Assembly: GCA_001464715.1 (NCBI GenBank)
Contig: LNDT01000039.1
Span: forward strand, 1-64,000
Source: Bdellovibrionales bacterium Ga0074137
GTDB taxonomy: Bacteria; Bdellovibrionota; Bdellovibrionia; Bdellovibrionales; JAMPXM01
Direction: 5' to 3'
DNA: 64,000 nt
This document shows, in pieces, positions 43,190-53,280 of the stretch (position 1 is the first letter of the stretch; every line of letters begins with the position of its first letter). The notes beneath the pieces were generated by a model. The model did no database searches, was not told the DNA's origin, and was given only the letters and a program-made list of their open reading frames with translations. A program made the translations under genes and the position numbers.

Positions 43190-43531
43190 ATGAAATCTGA
43201 GTTGAGGCCCGAAATGGAAGTCAGCACGTCGTATCAGGCAGAATTTAAATGTCCCGAGTTTTCACCGTCGGCGATCATGGACCTTCGCTGTCGTCTTGGC
43301 CAGAGTCGCGCAGATTTTGCGCGATCCTTTGGCGTATCGCTTGAGATGATCTATGCGTGGGAAAGCGGACAAAGTGTTCCCAGTGTTCTCGAGCGATCGT
43401 GCATGGTTCGCTTGAGCCAACAAGCCGAACAGTACTCCGACAAAACAGCGTTACGTCCCGCACTGGAATGTGCGCTGCGCGACCAAAAGGTTTCGCAGAT
43501 TCACTCGGACCAGGTGACGCTCGCCAATTGA
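43190..43531 (+). CDS. XRE-type helix-turn-helix regulator
   Basis: 113 residues. Residues 26-65 read as a Cro/CI-type helix-turn-helix: IMDLRCRLGQSRADFARSFG, then VSLEMIYAWESGQSVPS, the second matching the typical W-E-x-G recognition turn. The flanks are short and show no sensor domain. It lies 17 nt before polA on the same strand and may be co-transcribed with it. Confidence 0.75.
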   Translation: MKSELRPEMEVSTSYQAEFKCPEFSPSAIMDLRCRLGQSRADFARSFGVSLEMIYAWESGQSVPSVLERSCMVRLSQQAEQYSDKTALRPALECALRDQKVSQIHSDQVTLAN

Positions 43532-43548
43532 ACGGCTAGATCAAGTTC

Positions 43549-46338
43549 ATGAGTTCCAGCAAAAAACAGTCTCTCTATCTTGTCGATGTCAGCTCGATGT
43601 TTTTTCGCGCGTTCTATGCGATTCGTCCATTGACGAGCCCATCGGGTGTCCCAGTGAATGCGATCTATGGTTTTTTGACGATGGTCATGAAGCTGATGCG
43701 CGAAATTCGACCTGACTACATCGCTTTTTGTTTTGATCGACCCGAACCAAGTTTTCGAAAAGACATGGATGTTCGCTACAAAGCCAATCGCACCGAACTT
43801 CCCGAAGACCTCGCCCCGCAAATGCCGTGGTTTCGAAAAATTTCGGAAGCCCTTGGCGTCGCGTGTTTTGATCGCCTTGGTTTTGAAGCCGATGACATCA
43901 TCGGCACTTTAACTCGTGTCGGAAAGTCCCACGGACTTGATGTCGTGATCGTGAGCGGCGACAAAGATTTTGCTCAGCTGATCGAGCCTGGCGTCGTTTT
44001 GTACGACACGATGAAGGATGTTCGCTATGATTCGCATCTTGCTTTGGAGAAGTGGGGCGTCCCGCCTGAACAGATGATCGACTTTTTGGCTCTGGTCGGC
44101 GATTCGTCGGACAATATTCCAGGTGTCGCGGGCATCGGGCCCAAGGGCGCACAAAAACTTCTGCAGCAGTTTAAATCTCTGGAAGAAATTTATGCGAACG
44201 TGGAATCCGTCAAGCCCGATGGCATCCGCAAGAAACTTGAAGTCAGTCAGCATGAAGCGATCTTGTCGAAAAAACTTGTGACGATCGTGCAAGACGTTCC
44301 TCTCGGTCTGCCGCTGGAGACGCGGGCAGGGATCGAGTCTTTGCGAATGAGATCTTTGAACGAAGCCGAACGGGTCCTTGTTCAGGGCTATTTCGACGAG
44401 CTTGGTTTTAAAAGTTTGGCGAAGCAGTTTTTTGGTTCAAGTGCCGCGGCGTCGGGCGGATCGGCGGGCGCATCCGCCGAAGGCGGTGGCGACGCGGCCT
44501 CGGGCTCAACCACGACGGCGGCTCTTGGTTCAGCGGCATCGCCAGTGGACACGGCATCCTCGGCTGGTGGCTCGACTTCATCGACGGGCGACGCAGCCTC
44601 GTCCTCCGGAATGTCGCAGGCAACTCTGCCCGACGGCAATTCGCCGCTCGTGCCAGGCCCTTACTGGCCCGAATCACGCCTTGAAATTTCCGATCTTCAG
44701 AAAAAACTTTCTGGCTTCGCTCAAGAAAAGGAAATCTGGGTCATTCATTCGGAACGCGGAGTGATTGTCGGTTTTGACGGTGCAGCCTATCAGTTGGCTG
44801 GTGATCCCGAGGACTTACCGCAAGCTTTAAAGGGTCGGCGTTTGGCGGGATTTGACGTGAAAGATTTTGCGCACCGCTATCGACTCACTGATTTTTCTGT
44901 CGAGTGGGATGCGAAGTTGGCTGCTTTTGTCGAGCACGCGGGTTCTGTTGATACCGTTCACGAGTTATTTACGAAGTACATTGGCCTCACATTGCCGGAT
45001 CTCGCCTCGGCGTCGCAGTGGCTGGCGTGGCATTTTGCCCTTCGGCGCGCGATCGAAGGAAAGCTTGAAGCCGTGAACGGCCGAAAAGTTTTGGCGCAGT
45101 ACGATCTCCCCTTGATTCCGATTCTCTACCGCATGGAGGTCAAAGGCCTTCAGGTCGACCGCGACGCTTTGGCCGCGTATTCAAAAGAGCTTGGCGCCGA
45201 GATACAAACGACGGAAGCAGAGATTCATGAACTGAGTGGCGACACATTTAATATCGGTAGCCCAAAACAAATGGGCCAAGTTCTGTTTGGAAAAATGGGC
45301 CTCCCCTCTGGAAAAAAAACGAAAACAGGTTTTTCAACCGACAACGAGGTTCTTGAAGCCATCGAACATCCGATTGCTAAGAAAATTCTCAACTGGCGCG
45401 AGCTCACAAAACTCAAGTCGACATATGTGGATGCCATTCCGGCATTGGCCGACAGTGACGGGCGAGTTCACACGACGTTCAATCAAGCGTTGGCGGTGAC
45501 GGGACGACTTTCCAGCACAAATCCCAATCTTCAAAACATTCCGATCCGAACCGAGCGCGGCGCGCGCATCCGAAAAAGTTTTATTGCAGCCCGTGGTCGA
45601 AAACTCGTTAGCGCCGATTACAGTCAGATCGAACTGCGAGTCTTAGCTGAAATCACGGAGGACCCAGGTCTTGTTCGTGCCTTCGAGCAAGGTCACGACA
45701 TACACACGGCGACCGCGGCGGAAATTTTTGAAACTCCGATCAAGGACGTCACTCGTGAAATGCGAAGCCAAGCCAAGGCCGTGAACTTTGGTCTTGCGTA
45801 CGGACAAGGCGCTTTTGGTCTTGCAGAAACGCTTGGTATTTCACGAAGCGAAGCGACTCAGATTATTGGTCGCTACTTCACTCGGTTTGCGCGGGTGAAG
45901 GACTACATGAACGACACGATCGAAAGCTCAAAGAAACTTGGGTACGTCGAAACGATTTTCGGTCGGCGTCGGTACATCCCCGAATTTAAGTCTTCGAATG
46001 GTGCTGTCAGAAAGTTCGGCGAGCGCGCGGCGATCAATGCCCCAATCCAAGGGGCGGCGAGTGACTTGGTAAAGAAGGCGATGATTGATGTCGATCGGAT
46101 TTTAAAAGAACGGCGCGATGTCGATCTCATTCTTCAAGTGCACGACGAACTGCTTTTTGAAGTCGACGATGGTGTCTTGGGGCTTGGTGCAGATCCGACA
46201 ACTGAGGAAATGAACCGCGCCGCACAAAGTGCGCCGATTGTAGAGCAGATAAAATCGGCGATGGAAAATGCGGCCCAATTTAAAGTGCCGCTGGTTGTGA
46301 ACGTGGGTATTGCGCAAAACTGGCAAGACGCCCACTAG
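43549..46338 (+). CDS. polA: DNA polymerase I, proofreading domain apparently inactive
   Basis: 929 residues. The N-terminal 5'-3' exonuclease (LVDVSSMFFRAFYAI, FEADDIIGTLTR, DSSDNIPGVAGIGPKGA) is complete. Residues about 295-365 are a Ser/Ala/Gly/Thr low-complexity linker not usual in PolA. The 3'-5' exonuclease region (about 375-530) lacks the DxE motif; the first segment reads IWVIHSERGVIVGF. Polymerase motifs are intact: A SADYSQIELRVLAEI, B RSQAKAVNFGLAYGQGA, C LILQVHDELLFEV. This suggests a repair/Okazaki polymerase without proofreading, as in Thermus aquaticus. Confidence 0.93.
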   Translation: MSSSKKQSLYLVDVSSMFFRAFYAIRPLTSPSGVPVNAIYGFLTMVMKLMREIRPDYIAFCFDRPEPSFRKDMDVRYKANRTELPEDLAPQMPWFRKISEALGVACFDRLGFEADDIIGTLTRVGKSHGLDVVIVSGDKDFAQLIEPGVVLYDTMKDVRYDSHLALEKWGVPPEQMIDFLALVGDSSDNIPGVAGIGPKGAQKLLQQFKSLEEIYANVESVKPDGIRKKLEVSQHEAILSKKLVTIVQDVPLGLPLETRAGIESLRMRSLNEAERVLVQGYFDELGFKSLAKQFFGSSAAASGGSAGASAEGGGDAASGSTTTAALGSAASPVDTASSAGGSTSSTGDAASSSGMSQATLPDGNSPLVPGPYWPESRLEISDLQKKLSGFAQEKEIWVIHSERGVIVGFDGAAYQLAGDPEDLPQALKGRRLAGFDVKDFAHRYRLTDFSVEWDAKLAAFVEHAGSVDTVHELFTKYIGLTLPDLASASQWLAWHFALRRAIEGKLEAVNGRKVLAQYDLPLIPILYRMEVKGLQVDRDALAAYSKELGAEIQTTEAEIHELSGDTFNIGSPKQMGQVLFGKMGLPSGKKTKTGFSTDNEVLEAIEHPIAKKILNWRELTKLKSTYVDAIPALADSDGRVHTTFNQALAVTGRLSSTNPNLQNIPIRTERGARIRKSFIAARGRKLVSADYSQIELRVLAEITEDPGLVRAFEQGHDIHTATAAEIFETPIKDVTREMRSQAKAVNFGLAYGQGAFGLAETLGISRSEATQIIGRYFTRFARVKDYMNDTIESSKKLGYVETIFGRRRYIPEFKSSNGAVRKFGERAAINAPIQGAASDLVKKAMIDVDRILKERRDVDLILQVHDELLFEVDDGVLGLGADPTTEEMNRAAQSAPIVEQIKSAMENAAQFKVPLVVNVGIAQNWQDAH

Positions 46339-46364
46339 GGCGCCCCAAAAGTTACACGTCTCCG

Positions 46365-46949
46365 TTATTTTCGTGTTTCCCAGCCGACAACGCGGCCGGC
46401 TTCGAAGATCACAGTGCGCTTCTCGGTCATGTAGCCCTCGCTCGATGTGACTTGTTCAGAGTACTTCCAACGTTCGTTTCCGTAGATGGGATTACCTGCG
46501 ACTTCCACATCGTCGGGCGGTCCCCATGCTTCTTTCACGGCCTGCTTTGTCATACCAGCGGCGACATCGTTCTCATCGATCAGTGTCTGCATGTCAAAAG
46601 GGTGAGTGATCTGGTCGCCGTCAACTCCGCGTGATTTCAAATAGCGTTCACGGGCCTCAGGTGAAGACAGAGATAGGTACTCAAGGCGCTCGCCGTCCGA
46701 GCGAAGATGAGGTTTTGCTTTGTAGTAGTCCTCGCGCTCGCCGCGGCCTTCAATCATTTTCTCTCGACGTTTCAGTATCTCTCGATGGGCCGAGGGGCTC
46801 GCCGAAAGAGAATACGAGCGCGAGTCTGAAGGTTGTCTTCGATCAAGGAAAGCGCATCCTGCGAAAATAGTAATCAGAGTGACCAATGCCATGATCCGCA
46901 GTGCTGTTTTCATTGCTCGCTGGCATTCCGAGACTTTGGTCTGTTCCAT
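46365..46949 (-). CDS. Lipoprotein with BamE-like domain
   Basis: 194 residues from the ATG at 46949 (AAGGAG about 7 nt upstream); longer in-frame extension overlaps the divergent gene and is rejected. A lipobox IFAGC lies near residues 28-32. The middle is charged and helical. The C-terminal part (GMTKQAVKEAWGPPDDVEV, NPIYGNERWKYS, KRTVIFEAGRVVGWE) follows the SmpA/BamE pattern of a helix, GPP turn and beta strands. It is probably attached to the outer membrane. The usual BamE is about 110 residues, so this is a longer relative rather than certain BamE. Confidence 0.7.
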   Translation of the reverse strand: MEQTKVSECQRAMKTALRIMALVTLITIFAGCAFLDRRQPSDSRSYSLSASPSAHREILKRREKMIEGRGEREDYYKAKPHLRSDGERLEYLSLSSPEARERYLKSRGVDGDQITHPFDMQTLIDENDVAAGMTKQAVKEAWGPPDDVEVAGNPIYGNERWKYSEQVTSSEGYMTEKRTVIFEAGRVVGWETRK

Positions 46950-47055
46950 CAGACGCTCCTTCTTTGTATTCAAAGGACCTATCGGTCGACACCGTCTCGT
47001 TTTGAACAGAAAAAGTGTGTGATCGGGCTTTTGTCTGTGACAAACTACGAGGGCA

Positions 47056-48096
47056 ATGGCGAATGAAACTCCTAAAGACGAAATGATTGACCTGGAAGGT
47101 CTGGTTCGCGATATCGACCTGACGCCGACAAGCCAGATCGCCGCGGCCGAGGCGCGAGGCGAAGCGCCAGCGCCCAATCAGCCGATTCATGCCGAAGCAC
47201 TTTCGGCCGACGAAATCGACAATCTACTGATGGAAGAAGATCCCGAAATGGCGGCGCAAATTGCTGCGATCCGCGCCGGCGGACTTGAAGAGGCGAAGGT
47301 CGATTCAAGTGCCAAGAAAGATCTCAGCGAACCTCTTATCGACCCGGTGGCCATCGATGGTTTGAAGCCCACGGGCCGACAGCGTCTGTCCTTTTTCTTT
47401 CTCAAAATCGGTAGCCGACTTCGCGCCATCAGGGCTCTTGCAGTTCGGTCCGTCACAGATTCGAAAGGATTGCTGTCGGAATTAAAAGTTCGCCTCGTCA
47501 TTGGACTAAAAAGTCAGCTTCGAAATACTTCGACATTTTTTGGAACGAAAACTTCTTGGCTTCGCTCAAGGTCACTGGGGCAGAAATTGTCGCTGATTTT
47601 GGTTCTAGCCGCTCTTGCTGGACTTTTCGTGATTGCTTCGATGACGGTGAAAGGCACGCTCTTACCTAAAAACGATAAAGTTTGGGTCGCAAGTTTCAGT
47701 GATCTCGCCGATGGTGTTTTCACCTACGACGCGAAAGGAAGTTTTGAGGACTTCAACGACCCACTTCTACATCCTGAATTTGTCGTCTTGGTCGAGCGCA
47801 TTGTCGTCAATTTGCGTCGGACTGCGGAAGCTGCCGCGGGAGCATTCCCGATGGCCGCCTTCGAACTGTATCTTCAGACCGACAATCAAGATTCCGCTGT
47901 CGAGATCAAAGATCGAGATGTTGAAATTCGCGATGCGATTGCACGATCGGTCGAGCGTGTGACGTACCCGGAACTCGCTGGCGAAGAGGGAAAAAATAAG
48001 CTCAAGCTTTTGATCCGAAAGGATCTGAATTCACTTTTGACGAAGGGTAAAGTTCGTCGCGTTTTCTTTAAAACTCTGGTTCTAAACCCAGAATAG
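47056..48096 (+). CDS. FliL-like membrane protein with long cytoplasmic extension
   Basis: 346 residues. An acidic N-terminal region of about 180 residues precedes one membrane span (LSLILVLAALAGLFVIASM). The C-terminal part resembles FliL: VEIRDAIARSVERVTYPELAGEEGKNKLKLLIRKDLN in sequence, then GKVRRVFFKTLVL. FliL strengthens flagellar stator-rotor torque and is usually 140-180 residues, so the cytoplasmic extension is unusual. No flagellar gene is adjacent. It is divergent from the BamE-like lipoprotein. Confidence 0.65.
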   Translation: MANETPKDEMIDLEGLVRDIDLTPTSQIAAAEARGEAPAPNQPIHAEALSADEIDNLLMEEDPEMAAQIAAIRAGGLEEAKVDSSAKKDLSEPLIDPVAIDGLKPTGRQRLSFFFLKIGSRLRAIRALAVRSVTDSKGLLSELKVRLVIGLKSQLRNTSTFFGTKTSWLRSRSLGQKLSLILVLAALAGLFVIASMTVKGTLLPKNDKVWVASFSDLADGVFTYDAKGSFEDFNDPLLHPEFVVLVERIVVNLRRTAEAAAGAFPMAAFELYLQTDNQDSAVEIKDRDVEIRDAIARSVERVTYPELAGEEGKNKLKLLIRKDLNSLLTKGKVRRVFFKTLVLNPE

Positions 48097-48215
48097 AAAC
48101 CAGGCCCGAGTAAAAATTTGGGCCCGAAAAAGTACCGCGCTGCTCGGCGCTTAGCTAGAAGTGCGCCGCGCAGGGCTTGGCCGCCGCAGCGGCTCTTCGA
48201 TTAACCTATGAAGCC

Positions 48216-49625
48216 TTAGGCAAATTGCTTAATTTGGTTCAAATCAATCGAATAGGTTTTTAGTCGGTCGTGCAGCGTGCTTTTGGGCATTCCAAGATCA
48301 ATCGCTGTCTGACGTTGATTGCCTCGATTGGCAACGAGACGTCGAATGATCATTTCTCTTTCGATTTCGCGCATCACGCGTCCTCCGCTGGACATTGCGC
48401 CAATGGCCCCAGCGCCCGTCGTGTCCGACGAGTCTTCTGGGATTGTTCCCTCGGCAACATAGAAAGCTTCTGGCGCAATCATCAGCGGGCGATCAATCAA
48501 GGTCTCGATATCTTCGACCTGTATATGGGCGCCAGGAAAATAGGCCGAGGCCCGTGAGATCACGTTCTTAAGTTCCCGAATATTTCCAGGCCAACTGTGC
48601 TCTCGAAGCCGCTCGATGGCTCCGTGGCTCAATCGAACGCGCATCTGTTTAGCGAACAGATAAACAAGGTCCGTGAAATCTTCCATTCGATTCTTCAGCG
48701 CCGGCGGTTTGATGGCGCAAACATTCAAACGCCAGTAAAGATCCTCGCGAAAGCGCCCTTGCTGCACCATGAGTTCAAGATCTTTGTGAGTGGCGGCCAA
48801 GACTCGAACATCTGTTTCAATCGTGCGATCACTTCCTACGGGTCGAATCTCTTTATTTTCTAGAGCTCTAAGAAGTTTTGGTTGGAGCGACAGCGGAAGA
48901 TCGCCGATCTCATCTAAAAAAATCGTTCCGCCACGTGCAGCTTCAAAAGCACCTTTTCGGTCGTGGGTCGCGCCGGAAAATGAACCTTTCACGTGTCCAA
49001 AGAGTTCGCTCTCGATGAGGCTTTCGCTGAGGGCGCTGCAGTTAATTGTGACAAAAGCTCCTTTTCGGCGCTTCGATGACGAATGAATCGCATTGGCCAA
49101 AATTTCTTTTCCCGCGCCTGATGGCCCGGTCATCAGAACGGGAAAGTCCGTCGCGGCAAATGACGGAAGACGTTCCAGCTGAAGGCTCCAGTCTTGATTT
49201 TTCGAAGCGAGTTTATTTTTGTCTTCATCTCCGGAGCGAAAGAGAAGCACGGTTTCGCCAATCTGAATTCGATCAAGATCTGTGAGCGGCGCTTCGTTCA
49301 CGCGCGTGTCGTTGACGAAAACGCCGGTGGGAGATTGGAGGTCTCGAAGAATCCAAGTTTCACCGCGACTTTCAATGCGCGCGTGGCGCGGGCTGACCGC
49401 GGGGTCTCGTAAACAAAGTCCACAGCTGGGATCCGAGCCCAAGGTAAGCATTGGTGTCGCAAGCGGCGTCATCAAGTTGTCGGACGATCCTTTTGTCGAC
49501 GTCGATCGGCGACCGATCGAAACTAAAAACGCCCGGCCTGCGCTGGGCCCAGGGAGCGGAGCCGCCGAGGCGGATTCGGGGAGGCGAGGCGGAGTTTGTG
49601 ATTCGGTCGGCAAATCGGTTTTCAT
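48216..49625 (-). CDS. FHA-domain sigma54-dependent transcription activator
   Basis: 469 residues: an FHA domain (about 60-130: LTLGSDPSCGLCLRDPAVSPRH), a sigma54 AAA+ domain (Walker A GPSGAGKE; Walker B GGTIFLDEIGDLPLSLQ; R finger region REDLYWRLNV) and a C-terminal Fis-type helix-turn-helix (NQRQTAIDLGMPKSTLHDRL). The loop that contacts sigma54 reads GSFSGA in place of the usual GAFTGA, keeping the essential Phe. FHA replaces the usual receiver domain, so activation by a Ser/Thr kinase is likely. There is no obvious ribosome site at the 49625 start. Targets are unknown. Confidence 0.88.
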   Translation of the reverse strand: MKTDLPTESQTPPRLPESASAAPLPGPSAGRAFLVSIGRRSTSTKGSSDNLMTPLATPMLTLGSDPSCGLCLRDPAVSPRHARIESRGETWILRDLQSPTGVFVNDTRVNEAPLTDLDRIQIGETVLLFRSGDEDKNKLASKNQDWSLQLERLPSFAATDFPVLMTGPSGAGKEILANAIHSSSKRRKGAFVTINCSALSESLIESELFGHVKGSFSGATHDRKGAFEAARGGTIFLDEIGDLPLSLQPKLLRALENKEIRPVGSDRTIETDVRVLAATHKDLELMVQQGRFREDLYWRLNVCAIKPPALKNRMEDFTDLVYLFAKQMRVRLSHGAIERLREHSWPGNIRELKNVISRASAYFPGAHIQVEDIETLIDRPLMIAPEAFYVAEGTIPEDSSDTTGAGAIGAMSSGGRVMREIEREMIIRRLVANRGNQRQTAIDLGMPKSTLHDRLKTYSIDLNQIKQFA

Positions 49626-49847
49626 TTGGGGGTAGTCCTTTCGGTGAGACAGGCTTAATTGTCGGGCTTATTCGGCTTTCGGATTCGACGGAGCCTCATT
49701 GCAAAACGATGGACGGACCTTTTTGCGCCTCAAACTCAAATCAGATGGGTCTGACGCCAAAACACCGGTGGCTCGAAGGATTTAATCTAAAATCTGATTC
49801 TTCGGTCCGAGATTCCGGACCGGCCAAGTGTGTGTTAGACCTTTGCG

Positions 49848-50435
49848 ATGCCAGGTCGTTTTCAGTTCCTCACCAGCGCGACGCGCCTCGAACAATGTCC
49901 GTCCGATCTTCGGCCCGAGATTGCAGTTTTGGGCCGTTCGAATTCCGGAAAGAGCACGCTCATCAATGCATGGGCTCAGTCGCAAATCGCCAAAACCAGT
50001 TCGACGCCAGGTAAGACTCGCCTCATCAATTTTTTCGACGGGCCTCAATATCGATTGGTCGACTTTCCCGGATACGGTTATTCGAAACGCTCGGGCGATG
50101 AGCAGGCGACGTGGGGCGGGATGATCGAGACTTTTCTCTCGACGAGGGGAGCTCTCAAGGGAGCCCTTCTTTTGATGGATTGCCGACGCGATTGGACGAA
50201 CGAAGAGGAAATGTTGCTTAAGTTTTTGCAGCGACGAAACTGTCCTCTGGGTGTTGTGCTGACGAAGTCAGACAAGCTCAATCGCTCGGAGGAAAATAAA
50301 GTCCGTGCGAAGTTTAAAGTGATACCGGGTGTGGATGCGATTTTTTTCGTATCGAGCACAAAACGCGTCGGTCTGCAGGAGCTTGAAGACTATGTCTACA
50401 AATCGTGGGTGCAGGAATCGGCGGCGGGGTCCTAA
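49848..50435 (+). CDS. engB: Ribosome-biogenesis GTP-binding protein EngB (YihA/YsxC)
   Basis: 195 residues. GTPase motifs: G1 GRSNSGKS near residue 31, G3 DFPGYGY, G4 TKSD and a G5-like VSSTKRVG. The TPGKTRLINFF switch region is typical of EngB, which assists 50S assembly. It begins a plus-strand gene run leading to kdsB, pyrG and kdsD. The start ATG has only a weak ribosome site. The 220 nt before it are the divergent promoter region shared with the sigma54 activator and contain no gene. Confidence 0.92.
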   Translation: MPGRFQFLTSATRLEQCPSDLRPEIAVLGRSNSGKSTLINAWAQSQIAKTSSTPGKTRLINFFDGPQYRLVDFPGYGYSKRSGDEQATWGGMIETFLSTRGALKGALLLMDCRRDWTNEEEMLLKFLQRRNCPLGVVLTKSDKLNRSEENKVRAKFKVIPGVDAIFFVSSTKRVGLQELEDYVYKSWVQESAAGS

Positions 50436-50441
50436 GCTTCC

Positions 50442-50684
50442 GTGAGAAATCTCGAACTGGCCCTCGCATTCTTTCTTTTTTTCGCTGTCGTGTTTTCCAC
50501 CTTCTTTTTTTGGACACGGCTCGCGCGTCGCTCAAGTGATGGTCTTTCTGCCAGCAACGACGGCTGGTATCAGGGTTTTGTCGGTTCTGTTTTAGCGTGT
50601 TTGCTTTTCGCTGTTTGTTTTGCGATCGGCGTTTGGTTTTCTATTTCGAGACTCAAAGGGGGCGGATGGATTCTGTCGGCGTAA
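50442..50684 (+). CDS. Small two-span membrane protein
   Basis: 80 residues from a GTG 6 nt after engB. Two hydrophobic spans (LALAFFLFFAVVFSTFFFW and VGSVLACLLFAVCFAIGVW) separated by a short polar loop. Its 3' end overlaps the start of kdsB by 19 nt, so it belongs to this operon. No function is recognised. Confidence 0.55.
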   Translation: MRNLELALAFFLFFAVVFSTFFFWTRLARRSSDGLSASNDGWYQGFVGSVLACLLFAVCFAIGVWFSISRLKGGGWILSA

Positions 50685-51448
50685 TTCCCGCAAGATACGG
50701 TTCAACGCGTTTTCCAGGTAAGCCTCTTGTGAAAATCGCTGGGAAGCCTTTGATCACGCATGTGATTGACGGCGCACGAAAAGCCAAGAGCTTGCGCGAA
50801 ATTCTTGTGGCGACCGATGATGAGCGAATTGCAAAAGTGGCAACCGAAGCGGGAGCCCGCGTGGTCATGACTCATCCGGAACTCCCCAGTGGCACTGACC
50901 GAGTTTGGGCGGCGGTTGAGGCTTCGGGCCTGACAGGTGTCGATGTTGTTGTGAATATTCAAGGCGATGAGCCTCTGATTGAGGCGGCTCCACTGGATGC
51001 CTTGGTGGCGGCATTTTCAAAACACGCCGATATTCAGATGGCCACTTTAGGTCGCGACATCGATGTGTCGTCCAAAGAGGGTTTAGAAGCTTTGAACTCT
51101 CTCACAACGGCCAAGATCGTTCTTGGGCGAGATGACCGCGCGCTTTACTTCAGTCGCCTACCGATTCCTTTTTCTCGTGGTGTTGCTCTTGGCACGCAGG
51201 CAGCAAACGCGCCGGGTCGCGCAGTTTTAAAGCATGTTGGAATCTATGCGTTCCGACCTGCTTTTCTTAAGCAGTTTTGTGGGACTCCTCCCTGCGAGCT
51301 GGAGCTTTTAGAGGGACTTGAGCAGCTGAGAGCTTTGTATCTAGGTGCAAAGATTCATGTCGTTCGTACAGGGCATGAAAGCTGGGGTGTTGACACTCCT
51401 CAGGACGTGGAAAAGATTGAGAAAATGCTGGCATCTCGCGCCCGCTAG
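50666..51448 (+). CDS. kdsB: CMP-Kdo synthetase (3-deoxy-manno-octulosonate cytidylyltransferase)
   Basis: 260 residues from the ATG at 50666 (GGGGGCGG just upstream). Activates Kdo with CTP for lipid A-core assembly. Family motifs: [22 protein letters not shown] at the N terminus, [26 protein letters not shown] and [10 protein letters not shown]. The open frame extends upstream to 50597, but that part lies in the small membrane-protein gene. Its neighbours pyrG (CTP supply) and kdsD (Kdo precursor) fit the pathway. Confidence 0.94.
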   Translation: MDSVGVIPARYGSTRFPGKPLVKIAGKPLITHVIDGARKAKSLREILVATDDERIAKVATEAGARVVMTHPELPSGTDRVWAAVEASGLTGVDVVVNIQGDEPLIEAAPLDALVAAFSKHADIQMATLGRDIDVSSKEGLEALNSLTTAKIVLGRDDRALYFSRLPIPFSRGVALGTQAANAPGRAVLKHVGIYAFRPAFLKQFCGTPPCELELLEGLEQLRALYLGAKIHVVRTGHESWGVDTPQDVEKIEKMLASRAR

Positions 51449-51459
51449 GAGACTTCCCG

Positions 51460-53280
51460 ATGGCATCTAAAAAGAAACGCGCGCCAAAAACAACGTCGCG
51501 TGCGACCTCGCGAACGGCGAAAGCGCTGAACCAAAAGTTTATTTTCGTCACTGGCGGAGTTGTTTCGTCGATCGGTAAAGGTCTCACGGCAGCGTCACTG
51601 GGAACTTTGCTAGAAGCGCGCGGTCTTAAAGTGACCATCATGAAGTTTGATCCGTATTTGAACGTTGATCCCGGCACAATGTCGCCGCTACAACACGGCG
51701 AAGTCTTTGTGACTGAAGATGGCGCCGAAACGGATCTTGATCTTGGTCACTACGAGCGATTCACGTCGATCACAGTTCACCGTTCGAATTCCGTTTCCAC
51801 CGGACAAGTTTACGAGCAGGTTATCGCGCGCGAGCGTCGCGGCGATTATCTTGGAGGAACAGTTCAGGTGATTCCTCACATCACGGATGAAATTAAAGGT
51901 CGCATGTTCGAAGCGGCACAAGGCGCAGAAATTGCGATTGTCGAAATTGGCGGGACTGTCGGTGACATCGAAAGTCTTCCATTTCTTGAGGCCATTCGTC
52001 AGATGCGAACCGATCTGGGTCATGAGAATTCACTTTTCATTCATGTGACCTATGTTCCTTACATTGCGGCAGCGGGCGAGCTGAAATCGAAACCGACGCA
52101 GCACTCTGTTAAAGAGTTGCGCGAAATCGGGATTCAACCGGATTTTTTGATTTGTCGAAGCGAACGTCCGATTCCAAAAGATGTGAAAGCAAAGATCGGA
52201 CTCTTCTGTTCGGTGCGGCCTGAGAATGTCATTGGCGCTCAGGACTGTTCGACAATTTACGAAGTCCCGTTGATGCTTCACGATCAAGAGTTTGACCAAA
52301 AAGTGATCGAACGGTTCGGCATGCAAGACGATGCCACCGCTCGCGATAGCGCGGCGACAGAAGCCCACATTGCTCCGTGGAGAGCGATCGTTAAAACTTT
52401 AAAGAACCCAGCTAAAACGGTGAAGATCGGGATTGTTGGAAAGTACGTTGATCTCAAAGAGAGTTACAAATCTTTGGGTGAGGCGATCGTTCATGGTGGT
52501 ATCGCCAACAACACGAAAGTGGAACTTGCTTGGGTTGATTCGGAACCATTGACGGAAGACAACGTTGCGAGCGCTCTTGAGGGTGTCGACGCAGTGTTGG
52601 TACCGGGCGGTTTTGGTGAGCGCGGTGCTGCTGGAAAAATGGTCGCGATCCAACATGCGCGTGTGGCGCAGATTCCTTTTTTCGGAATTTGTTTTGGGAT
52701 GCAGCTGGCGGCGATTGAATTTGCACGCAACGTCTGCGGAATTTCGGACGCGACATCGCGCGAATTTCAAGATGGTTTGAAATCGGGCGCACGCACGAAG
52801 GCCTCTCGAAACCTTGTCATCGATTTTATGGAAGAGCAGCGCACGATCAAAGATAAGGGCGGAACGATGCGCCTCGGTTCGTATCCGTGCTCTTTGACCG
52901 AGGGCACGATCGTTCGAAGGGTTTACGGTAAACCCCTCATCCACGAACGCCATCGCCATCGTTATGAATTCAACAATAAATATCGACCGCTCTTTCAAAA
53001 AAACGGGATGACGCTGGCAGGAGTTTGCGAGGACCGAGATCTTGTTGAAATCATCGAGATCGAATCTCACCCGTGGTTTGTTGGCGTTCAGTTCCATCCT
53101 GAATTTAAATCTCGTCCGACAAGTCCGCATCCGCTTTTCCGTAGCTTTGTCGAGGCCGCTCTTCATCGTCAGAAGCTTCGACAAAGAGTGCGTCCGAAAA
53201 TGAAAATAGCCGTAAAGAAAAAATCCACCGATCGGCGGGTCGTAAAGACTAATCGGTCAATCAGGTCTGAGGCTCCCTAA
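51460..53280 (+). CDS. pyrG: CTP synthase
   Basis: Makes CTP from UTP, ATP and glutamine. 606 residues, longer than the usual 535-545. It has a basic lead of about 25 residues ([14 protein letters not shown]) and a basic tail of about 30. The synthetase half shows [20 protein letters not shown] and NVDPGTMSP. The glutaminase half has the catalytic Cys in GICFGMQLA and the His/Glu pair in [12 protein letters not shown]. The start follows AGGAG. The stop shares one base with the kdsD start (TAATG), so they are coupled. Confidence 0.95.
   Translation: MASKKKRAPKTTSRATSRTAKALNQKFIFVTGGVVSSIGKGLTAASLGTLLEARGLKVTIMKFDPYLNVDPGTMSPLQHGEVFVTEDGAETDLDLGHYERFTSITVHRSNSVSTGQVYEQVIARERRGDYLGGTVQVIPHITDEIKGRMFEAAQGAEIAIVEIGGTVGDIESLPFLEAIRQMRTDLGHENSLFIHVTYVPYIAAAGELKSKPTQHSVKELREIGIQPDFLICRSERPIPKDVKAKIGLFCSVRPENVIGAQDCSTIYEVPLMLHDQEFDQKVIERFGMQDDATARDSAATEAHIAPWRAIVKTLKNPAKTVKIGIVGKYVDLKESYKSLGEAIVHGGIANNTKVELAWVDSEPLTEDNVASALEGVDAVLVPGGFGERGAAGKMVAIQHARVAQIPFFGICFGMQLAAIEFARNVCGISDATSREFQDGLKSGARTKASRNLVIDFMEEQRTIKDKGGTMRLGSYPCSLTEGTIVRRVYGKPLIHERHRHRYEFNNKYRPLFQKNGMTLAGVCEDRDLVEIIEIESHPWFVGVQFHPEFKSRPTSPHPLFRSFVEAALHRQKLRQRVRPKMKIAVKKKSTDRRVVKTNRSIRSEAP

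Noticed and set aside
44430-44640. Possible inserted DNA in polA
   Set aside because: The frame is continuous and the composition is that of a Ser/Ala/Gly linker; no insertion ends are visible.
49451-50014. Plus-strand open frame of 187 codons overlapping the sigma54 activator and engB
   Set aside because: It is antisense to the activator's start and out of frame with engB, with random-looking composition.
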